The position numbers were made by a program, and so were the translations under genes. Shown piece by piece: positions 12,901 through 23,800 of a stretch of 64,000 bases of DNA. Location of the stretch: NCBI RefSeq assembly GCF_016859285.1, contig NC_053420.1, positions 8,931,001 through 8,995,000 on the forward strand, given 5' to 3'. Source of the stretch: Xiphias gladius. Taxonomy: Eukaryota; Chordata; Actinopteri; Istiophoriformes; Xiphiidae. Each line of letters opens with the position of its first letter. The first letter of the stretch is position 1. Below the pieces are notes generated by a model. That model had not been told where the DNA came from, did not search any database, and saw only the letters and a list, made by a program, of their open reading frames with translations.

Positions 12901-15900
12901 CAAATTAGGTTCAAGTAAATTCAGTTACTTTCCAAGCATAACTGTTACATTGTAGTTCACCTGAAAGATACTTTTTTTCTTTTGATATTGGACTTATTTA
13001 TAACTATGATTAAATGTACACAATGAAAAAGGCCAGCCTCCAATGACCCTGAACAGAACAGGCAATTTAGAAAATGGATAGGACAGATGAAAGAACTTAA
13101 ATAGTCTGTCTCTGCTTCTTTTTGTGCCTTTGAAATCCCGTAGTACCTGAAGTTGACTTTGCTGTCAAAATACATGAGGTCAAGGCAGAAGAACGAGAGG
13201 ACGCCCTCTTTCAATGTGTCCTGACTGCACCCACGAATGAGCTCAAATGGTTTGGCAAACATGCCCCACTGTCAAATAGTGAGAAACATGAAATCATTGT
13301 ATCTGAAGACAATCTTATCCACAAGTTGATTGTGCGTGACTGTATGCCTGTGGATGCTGGTATCTATGCTGCTGTGGCAGGAATCAAATCCTGCAATGCC
13401 TGGCTTGTGGTTGAAGGTGAGAAATCATTCTCTTCCTACTCATTTGTCTTTTGGGATTCTCATTAGAAAGTATTGATGCCAGTTGCATGCATAAATATGG
13501 AATATCTTGCACCAAATAATTGTTTACTTTTGATTTTAACAATCTGCAAAATATTAAAATACTTTTGACATATTACCTTTTATAGCTGACAAAGATCCTG
13601 CCAACAAGGGCAAAAAGGCAGCTCGCAAAACTACTGTGGCTGGAGGGGGTAATGATGAAGACCTGATGAAAATAGCTAAGGAACAGCAAGAAAGATATCA
13701 GAAAGAACTGGAAGAAAAAAGGGAAACTGCCAAGAAAGCTCAAGCGGAGAAAGAAGCTGCAGAAGCAGCTGTCCGAGCTGAGGCAGAAGCAGCTAAAAAG
13801 GCAGCAGCTAAGGCTGCAGCTGAGGCCAAAGCTGCAGCTAGGGCTGCTGCAAAGTCAAAGAGGGCAGCATCTGATAGGGATGGTGCTATAAGGAAAACTA
13901 AGCAAAAAGGCACTGGTGCTGCCGGTATTGAGGGCTCCGCTGCAGATGATGCTGGAGGCGTTGGTGGTGCTGGAGGGGATGGAGCTGATGGTGGCAAAGG
14001 TGAAGCTGCTGGTAAAGGCATCACAGCTGGTGCTGGTGCACTTGGTGAAGGTAGAGGATATGATGGAAGTGGAGCTGGAGCTAAAGGTGGGGCTGGAGCT
14101 ATAGGTGGAGCTATAGATGGAGCTATAGGTGGAGCTGGAGCTGGTGCAGGTGGTGAAGGTGAAGGATACGATGGAAGTGGAGCTGGAGCTAAAGGTGTAG
14201 CTGGAGCTAAAGGTGGGGCTGGAGGTGGGGCTGGAGTTGGTGCTGGTGCAGGTGGAGGATATGATGGATTTGGAACTGGAGCTAAAGGTGGAGCTGCAGC
14301 TAAAGGTGTAGCTATAGGTGGAGCTGGAGCTGGGGCTGCAGCCGGTGCAGGCGGTGAAGGTGAAGGATTCGATGGCAGTGGAGCTGGAGCTAAAGGTGGG
14401 GCTGGAGTTGGTGCTGGTGGTGGTGCAGGTGGAGGATACGATGGAGTTGGAGCTGGAGCTAAAGATGGAGCTGCAGCTAAAGATGGAGCTGGAGGTGGGA
14501 CTGGAGCTGGTGCTGGTGCAGGTGGAGGATATGATGGAAGTGGAGTTGGAGCTATAGGTGGAGCTGCAGCTAAAGGTGGAGCTAGAGCTGGTGTTGGTGG
14601 TGAAGGTGGAGGATATGATGGAAGTGGAGTTGGAGCTATGGGTGGAGCTGCAGCTAAAGGTGGAGCTAGAGCTGGTGTTGGTGTTGGTGAAGGTGGAGGA
14701 TATGATGGAAGTGGAGTTGGAGCTAAAGGTGGAGCTGGAGCTGTTGTTGGTGGTGGTGAAGGTGGAGGATACGATGGAGTTGGAGCTGGAGCTAAAGGTG
14801 GAGCTGCAGCTAAAGGTGGAGTTGGACATGGGGCTGGAGCTGGTGCTGGTGCTGGTGGTGGTAAAGGTGAAGGATATGATGGAAGTGGAGTTGGAGCTAA
14901 AAGTGGAGCTAGAGGTGGAGCTGGAGCTGTTGCTGCTGGTGTAGAAGATGGAGGACATGATGGAAGTGGAGTTGGAGCTAAAGGTGGAACCGCAGCTAAA
15001 GATGGAGCTGTAGCTGGTGCTGGTGCTGGTGCTGATGAAGTTGGAGCAAAAGGTGGAGCTCGAGGTGGGGCAGGAGGAGGAGCTGGGGTTGGGGCTGGAG
15101 GAAAAGTTGGGGGTGGTGAAGGTTTGGGAAAAGAATTTGTGGGGGAACAGAAGTACGATTCATTTGAAGATGCTGAGAATGAATTTAAGAAACACGGAGA
15201 CAAGGAGGGAAAAGGAGGCGGGGGAAAGGGAGGGGAAGGAGACGAAGAAGGAGGAAAACACAGGAAACATGTGAGAGGTGGTCCACTTGTTCCAGATACA
15301 GTGATAGGTAAGAAATTAATTCACTCTGTAATGTATGTCACTTAATGACAAAAAAAGTTTTGATATTAGTCTCCCCTTTATTTCTTTTTTCTACAATTTA
15401 CAATTCTCTTGGTGGTTACTGCTATATCTGTTATGTACTGTTGTCAACTTTCAGATTCCTTATAAAATTCTCAATCTTTTAATCTTGACTTAATATATTT
15501 AATAATATCTTCAATCAACAGGAAAACAATAATTTATAAAGATTTTGAAAATAAATTTTCAAAAACGGAACTGATGGTGATTTTGCTCAGAGTAGGCAGT
15601 AAATTCTTACATTTGTAGTAACATTATGTGTAAAATTCTGTATAAAGTTGATATCTATTATTACTATTAGGAGATATTAATGATGAGGAAACCACAAATC
15701 AACAAGGTGAAAAATCTGGGAAAAAAGGAAAACGTCACACAAAGAGAAATGTGGAGGTTGAACAACACGTTGTTGGTAAGAGGTTGCATGCTGTAGACAA
15801 TTTAGTGATTACTGAAGTCATTTGGGAATGAAACTGACTTTAACATCACAACTGTAGGAAGTTCTAAATACTTCTTAACTTAGAGGCAGCTGCATTAACA

Positions 15901-17805
15901 ATAAATGTATATAACACTGACCAGATTAAATCACTGTGACTGACACTTTCCAAAGCTCGACACTGCTCCACTCTGCCGATTCTACAGTTAGCTAAAAGCT
16001 ACCTGTGGCCCAGGTGAATTTCCAAAAAATATTTGAGACAGGTGTTGCCAGGCCTCAGTGACCAAAACTGGCTTTATCCACGTTGTGTAAGATTGTAGCA
16101 TGGGTTCAGAGTTATGTTTAATAATTCTTGAAAACCCTTGCAGTTGTAGAGCCTACATTTAAGAGTACAGTTCAGTTTAGTTCTCATTTTACCCAGTGTG
16201 TTAATTGCTCACATGGTTTTCAGTCCAAAAACAATTGAAAACGCTGGGTTAAAGTATTAACTCATTAACTATCTGCTACATTTAACAGATACCTTATTAA
16301 CTTAGCCAACACTGATTAATAAAACACAATCCCATATGTTTACATCTTTATATTTCTGTTTTTGTGCCTCTTCTGAGAAACAGAAGGTAGTATAGCATGT
16401 ATATGCTATGCTAAATTCTGCAGTCTCCTCTATTAGCCTTTATGTAGATAAATATAGGTATTGTCTATGTTTGTGTTTTTTGTGTATTACATCTGCTGTT
16501 TGCAAACATGTTTGTCATGTTGTTATACGTGTATACCTTGTTTAATTCATGTAAGTGTTGGCTATGTAGAGGGTACAAAAACGGAAAAAGGTGACTTAAC
16601 AACAGCTGTTTTCATGTTGAGAACATAAAAGGTGCCTGATGATAACAGATTTTGAGGTCTGGTATTTTTGAGAAATAAAAATACCAAACTGTTTCAAAAT
16701 TAAACATTTGAACTCCTGTACATTTTTTTTTTTTTTGAATACTACTAAAATTTAAATTAAGTGTCAGCACTTTGCCACTGGTATTACTCCAACTTTAAAA
16801 ATTGTCCATGATTACATTTATCTATGTTATAAGTGATATGTAATAGCAAAATAGTCTAAACGGCAAAAAGAAAAAGAAAAAAAAAATCAATAAACCCCAT
16901 CAGTTTATCAAGTCACTCCACAATGACACCATTATAGAACTGATTTTGAATAGCGCGTTGGACATCACCTTTTCCTCAACCCTCTTCTTCCGCATTGAAG
17001 TCAATGTTTTGTTATTCCTGTTGCTGCTGATATTGTTTTCATGCTCCATGTTGACACTCAAATTGTTATTGTTACTGTTTTCATTAATGTTATTTGTAAG
17101 GCATATCCAACAGCACATGAGAAACATTGGATTGATGGTAATTACGATGATATCCCCTAAAACTGAAAAGCAAAAAACAGAGAAACCAGTGGCGCCAGTG
17201 GTGATAATGGCACGGGGCAAGCAGCAGGCAGTGATGAATCTGCTGAAAATGGTGAGGGTGCATACGGCGGTGAGCCATCTGCAGCTGGCAAACGTTCAGG
17301 CCGTGCACGACAAGGCCCATTGATCGAGGAGACAGTTAGTGGTAAGATTACGGGCAGTGCAATAGCTGCTGCATGGGAAGTACTGTCACTGAACAAAGTC
17401 ATTTCATGAGCAGATGACTTTTTCAGTGATTTGAGGGGTTAACAGAGAAAGTGTGACCACTGTGCAGAATGATACATTTGATCTCTAATTGGTTAAATGG
17501 ACTCTTAGAATGATTAGGAAGTTCAGCAAGAGTGGATTTTAACCTTGAGAGTGCCTGTAGAAATCAACTAATCAAATCTGATGCACTAATGATTTTTTTC
17601 TATCGCGCAGTGTATGATTATTTTAAGTGTCATAATAGTGAAATGAAACAAAACCACTACTTTATTCTTATGATTTACAGAGAACAGAATAGCGTGGTTA
17701 TATAATTTTATTTCGATGACCTACAGGTTGGATATCAGCAGGCAATATAACATTTATGTGTCCACCTCTGTCTCTTACGTATTGTTTGCATACTGTGTTC
17801 GTGTG

Positions 17806-17844
<39 letters not shown>

Positions 17845-20800
17845 GTGAGAGAGAGAGAGTAATGTTTAATTGCATCTGTACTCTGTGTGCATTTGTGCTA
17901 ACAATCTCGCTTGCTTTTTTTAAAATGTTAATACAGGATGAGTCGGTGCATTGAGGTTAATTATTTAAAACAGCAACTGCAGAACCAACTGTGTTCTTGA
18001 TAAAACAGCTGTAACACTTGTGTGTAGACACACTCTTAGATAATTCGAAGATGAAGACAATCTGAGCTGTCTTTGGAGGATGACCATGCTCTAAACCATT
18101 TTCTTCACAGTGAAGACTAAATTCACAACAAACAGACAAAATGATCGTTTCTTCCACTGACCAAGGAACTGTCAGTCTTGAGTGGGATATTTTATATTTT
18201 AAGAGTGTATCTTTCTTTCAAGAGTAGCTAAGTGAACTAAGGCAAATGAATGCCTCTGTGATGACATTCTTATGAGCGGTGCCAAGATTTCAACTCTGCA
18301 AATTTTTGAAGCTGAAGAAAGCCACTCCAAATCAAGACAATCAAGCAACACATTAACCAAGAAGACATCTTCATCAAGTTTAAAACATATGCAAAATGTG
18401 TTCTTCTTACATCCAGTAAAAAATTGGATTATACAGTCTCTTCAAACATATTTTCTGACATCAAATATGCATTTTAAAACATGTATTTTAAAGGTAAATA
18501 ATAAAATACATGATATCAACAGAAATGCAGAAACAAGATGCAAAGCTGTGATGATTGTTAAAAAAGCGAGGTAAGTGTTTACACACTTGGATTACATACA
18601 AGTGTGTAGACCATGCATTCATCCATACATGAATGCATGAATTCCTTGAAATTGTAGATCCACAATCACAAATCTTGATACAACAGAACAACAGCAACTG
18701 GTATGCAGATGTAAGCTGTAGCTGTAGGACTTGTGCATTCACTAACTTGCTGGTTGATAAATTCTCAGACCCAGGAGTTCACTTTCACGCTGGGCTTTCT
18801 GACTGCAAAGCCATTATTGGAGAAGCAGCAAAGCTGGAGTGTAAACTGAGCAGTGAAGACTGTCAGGGAATCTGGTACAAAGACGGAGCGGAGGTAAAGC
18901 CCAGGCTATAAATGTAGTCATTATCTAGCATATAGGCTTGGATGTTATTGTAATATAATATAATTAATAGTAATATGGCCCCAAGATGTATTGGTAATTA
19001 TCTTTATTTGTATAAGGCAGAGCCTCAGGTGAGACTTTATTTATATTTGTATTGTTACAGTAATTTGTTTGTTTTTCTCCAGATTAAACCATCTGAGGGT
19101 ATAACCATTTCAAAAAAAGGAAGTTACCACAGTCTGAAAATTCACAAAGTTACAGAGGACGTTGCTGGAAAATATAAATTTGAAGCAGATGGAAGGAAAA
19201 CAGAGGCCTTGATTGTTGTTGAAGGTATAAATATTTCCCCCATGAAAGTTACTTCCTTACGTACAGGGCTTGCATCATTCATTGGAGTGTGCCCGTAGGT
19301 CACAGTCATGATGAAAATTGATTTTTAAGAGTACTGCATATTACTCAAAAGTTTATATAATGTGCATAATTAGATGCACATATGACACTGATTAAAATAC
19401 CTCTATGTTTTTACCAATCATTTTAGATCCACCTAGATTTGATACTGAGGAACTGGATGCATTTACAACTCCTGTAACAGTGAAAAAAGGACATAAAGCT
19501 ACCTTCAGATTATCTTATGTCGGACGGGAACCTGTAAAAGTTCATTGGTACCTTGAGGGTGAAGAGCTTTCAGAAGAATCAAATATCATGATTGAGCACT
19601 TTGAAGGGTACAGCCGCCTGCTTCTAAGAAAGCTGCAACGCAAAGACAGTGGTGAAATAAAGATAAAACTCAGAAATGAGTTTGGCGCCGTAGAGGCCCT
19701 CAGCCAACTTGTTGTACTTGGTATGTATAAGAAAGATGCGGTGAAAACTTTAAATTAAAAACTTTTTTTCATTGACTATTTCACATGCACCTACACAGTA
19801 AGTTGCAAAGTATTTTGTTACACTATTGGTAATAAGTTCAGTAAAGATTAATGTTCTGCATGCTATTCTGTTTTTTGACAGATAAACCTACTCCTCCAAT
19901 GGGACCTCTGGAGATTGTTGAGGCCTCCTCTTCCACAATTGAATTCAAGTGGAGACCCCCAAAAGACAGTGGTGGCTGCAAGATATTAAACTATATCCTT
20001 GAACGACAACGAATTGGCCGCAACTCCTGGAAGAAGTTGGGGCCAGTTGGTCCGAAGGCCACATACAAGGACACTAATGTAGATCATGGCAAGAGGTACT
20101 GCTATCGCATTAGAGCGGAGACTCAAATGGGCATCAGTGAGCTCATGGAAACAAAGGACATTCAAGCTGGTACAAAAGGTAAACTCAGATTGAAATTATT
20201 AAATTGCGTCATCCTATAAATAAGCCTTTTAAGTATAGTCCTGGTCACGCCAACAGCGGTGAAATCAATTCATGTCAATGGAATTGCTGCCATTAGTAGA
20301 TTTGTTCGCAAATCTTTCATATTGAAATAAACTTTGGTTTACTTTGACAAGAAAATTCACAACACTGAACAATAGCAACTGTCTTGACAGTGCTGACATT
20401 TGAGGTAACGGAGAGATGCAGAATGCAAAATGTGCAGCTTTTTTAGCTGTATTGCACGATCCAGCTCTAATTATGAAGTCCTCCACAAAAGACAGATAAG
20501 AGAAAGGAGAAATGTGTCTTCTGTATAAACAAAACAAAATGCCAGGTGCAAGTAAAATACTAAGCACAGAGGACAGTGAAAGAAGCTTGGAGAACTATTG
20601 AGACAGACTACCCTCTAAGCCATTAGCTAGCCAGCCACAGTAATTCACCAACTGGCTCTGTGAGTAGCCCCAACATCACCAAGCCTCTAGCATTGCCTAT
20701 GTCCTGAAAATGCTTTGGAGGAATTTTGCTGTGCCACTTTGATGTGACCAGGCCTCAATTCTGCACAGAACGTCTTTCCAGGAAGTTGCACATGAAGGTC

Positions 20801-23800
20801 TCGATATGAAGTGAAGTTATAGTATTAATCCAACTTTTAGTTGTATTCATCCAACATCGCCATAAATAAACAAAAAAATCTTACTTACTGATCCTTTTAG
20901 ATGAAGGAATGATCAAAGATCCCAATCTTTTGTGTATACAGCATACCCTGGAAGTCCATCAGCACCAAAGGTTGTAAGTGCCTTCAAGGACTGCATCAGT
21001 CTCTCCTGGTCTCCTCCTTCCGACACTGGAGGAACCAATATTCTGGGATATAACCTTGAGAAACGCAAGAAGGGCAGCAACCTTTGGGGCCAAGTCAACC
21101 CATCTAATGAGATGATCAGAGGTTACTCTACTATTCTTGCATTATTTCTTTTTGATCATGTTATGACAGCCTGTGTCAACACACTGATGAATGTCTGATG
21201 ATAAGTAGCTGTCATTACTGTATTGCTTATGTATGGAGTGTGATATACTGTTTGTATGTTTCCTATAAAGCTAAGGAATTTTCTGTCAAAGACGTGATTG
21301 AGGGCATAGAGTACGAATTCCGTGTGTCAGCTACCAATAACTCTGGAGCGGGTGAATTCAGTGCGCCATCTGAGTTTGTGTTTGCCAGAGACCCTAAAAG
21401 TAGGTGGACGTTTAGAGATATTATGATAGTCATAATTTTATCATCCTAATACTTTATACAAACTACAAATTCCAGCACTCACTATAAATCATGTTTTGCA
21501 GAGCCTCCTGGTAAAATCATTGACTTGAAAGTGACAGATTCCACCTACACAACCCTGTCCCTGTCTTGGACCAAACCCAAGGTGATTGAGGGGGTTGAGG
21601 ATGAAGCCAAAGGATATTTTGTGGAGATCAGGCCTGCAGAAAACACAGACTGGGATCGCTGCAATTCACATGCAATAACCATGACCTCCTATACGGTGAA
21701 ACGCATGAAGTCACTGGCCATGTACTGGGTGAGAGTCATTGCTACTAATAACGGAGGAGAGGGACAGCCACAGGAGCTGGATAATTACATCCTTGCTACG
21801 CCTCCTCCTGGTAAGAAATGCCCTTCAAATTACTTACGTCGAACATTGGTATTTAATATTATAAAACTTGAGTTTACGCAAAGAGATTAATCACGTTTAA
21901 GATACTCCACAAAACCCTACTCAGAGCTAACCTGATCAAGATAACTTAAGCCTGGTTTAAACAATCAAGATACATGCAACAACAATAGTGTTCACTTTCA
22001 AACACTCATCAATAAGTTCAATTGGTTCGTGTCAGTTCTGTTGAATTATGGTAATGGGGCTACATTTGGATCAGTAATATATCCTATTCTAAGTCAAACA
22101 AATAACACAAATCACTGCAACAGTAATGTATATTGTACTGTAACACATACAATACCATTTTTTTTTCTTTTTTTGTAGTCTTGCAGTGGAATTTTGATTT
22201 TTCTGGTTTGCCCTTTATTCTTAAAAAACAATTGTCAACATCAAAAGAAATGACAGTTAACTAACTTTCTTGCTGCTGTTTTTTCTAGTGAGGCCACGAT
22301 TCACAGATGCAAAAATCCAGAGTTTCATGGTGGTGAGAGCAGGACATTCTGCACGATTAACCATTAACTTTGAGGTAATTAAAATGACTTTTATCCATGA
22401 CAATGCATATATAGTGAACAAATTTTGTCTTCTGACATATCTGACGAAATGATTTAATTTGTAGGCCTCCCCTTGGCCTGAGGTCACCTGGCTGAAAGAT
22501 GGAGTGCTGGTGTCTAAAAAAGTGACCATCAGCAATGCAGAGGGCGCATCCCAGCTTCTGATTCCCTCTGCTGAACGCTCAGATACTGGAATCTACACTA
22601 TCATTGTCAAGAACATTGTTGGCCAAGAAACACTCAGTATTGAAATTAGAGTCACAGGTGAGTTTAGTAAATTACTGTACCTCCTTCCTGTATGAATAAT
22701 TGACTCATGTTCTATATACAGCAACTAAAAAGAAGGGAAAAACTTTTGTATTTGAACTCCAGATGAACCAAAGCCACCAGGTCCTGTGGAGCTTAATGAA
22801 AACGTGCCCGGTACGGTGACTGTTTCATGGGGCCCGTCTCCAGATGAGACACGTGACGACAGGCTGCACTACATGGTGTCTAAGCGTGATTCAAGCAAAC
22901 GAACATGGCAAACCATTGCAGACCATATATTCAACAATAAATTCACAGCCTGCAACATAATGCCGGGTCAAGAATACCAGTTCAGAATCTACGCAAAGAA
23001 TGACATGGGCTCCTCCGAACCCTCTGAATCACCAAAGTGGCTGATTTCTACCATAAAAAGTAAGTAAACATGTTTTCCATGTTTGTCTAACACTGGAGAC
23101 CAATAGCTGTATTTGAATAAACATTGTATTTTTCCCTATGACGCAGGCTTAATCAAACAGAGTATTTACATATAAACCATACATCCCGTCTAATAAGCAC
23201 TAAGGCTATAAACAAAGTTGAATTGTCTGTGTCCCTTCCTTCCTTATGCATCTATCATAATAATGACAGATATGATAAATATGACTTGATTTGATTCAAT
23301 CATCACAACAAATTAAGTATCTTTGAGGTCTTCTTTCTTAGGGCTATCCATAGAATTCTGATACTCTAAACCATTTAACTGTCACATTTTCTATTTCACA
23401 CAAACATGATGTGAGCATTATTTCTATGAAAAACTCTATAAATAGGATCATGTGCAAATGTTCTGTACCTGTAATTTCCTTGCAGCACCACCCTCAGGCT
23501 TGATACATTTGATGAATTCTGATTTGATGCAATGTATTCTATTTTCTTACAGAAAAGTTCACTGTGAACCTGCCAGTGTCAAAGCCCTGTAATTTTCAGT
23601 GTCCTCCGAAGTTCATTGTCCCACTGAGAATGCACATTGCTCCTCAAGGGTATGAATGCTACATGAGCTGTGCTATAACAGGAGATCCACAACCTCATGT
23701 GACATGGCTCCGCAACAACATCAGTCTGAATACCAACAGTAATTACTACATCTCCAACACCTGTGGAGTCTGTTCTCTGCTCATATTGAGGGTCAGACCT

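Noticed and set aside
13855..14958. 367-codon antisense Ser/Thr-rich ORF
   Set aside because: Second complement frame of the same repeat; composition artefact.
14045..15010. Regular repeats as a CRISPR array
   Set aside because: Repeats are protein-coding, variable in length and without unique equal-length spacers, in a eukaryotic exon.
13740..15203. 487-codon antisense Pro/Ala-rich ORF
   Set aside because: It is the complement of the Gly/Ala repeat: GGN/GCN codons read backwards give Pro/Ala/Ser without stops. No splice or start context supports it.
14318..15274. Leu/Glu/Val-rich plus-strand ORFs inside gene A exon 11
   Set aside because: Shifted-frame reading of the repeat. The Gly/Ala frame is the one continuous with the conserved flanks and splice phases.
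16946..17323. 125-codon ORF overlapping gene A exon 13
   Set aside because: It uses a different frame from the one ending GPLIEETVSG at the gtaaga donor, and it stops before that donor. No family resemblance.
18272..18574. 100-codon ORF ending near a gtaagt site
   Set aside because: Tested as a linker exon. Possible acceptors give 40 nt (wrong length) or a phase-1 frame with a TGA stop.
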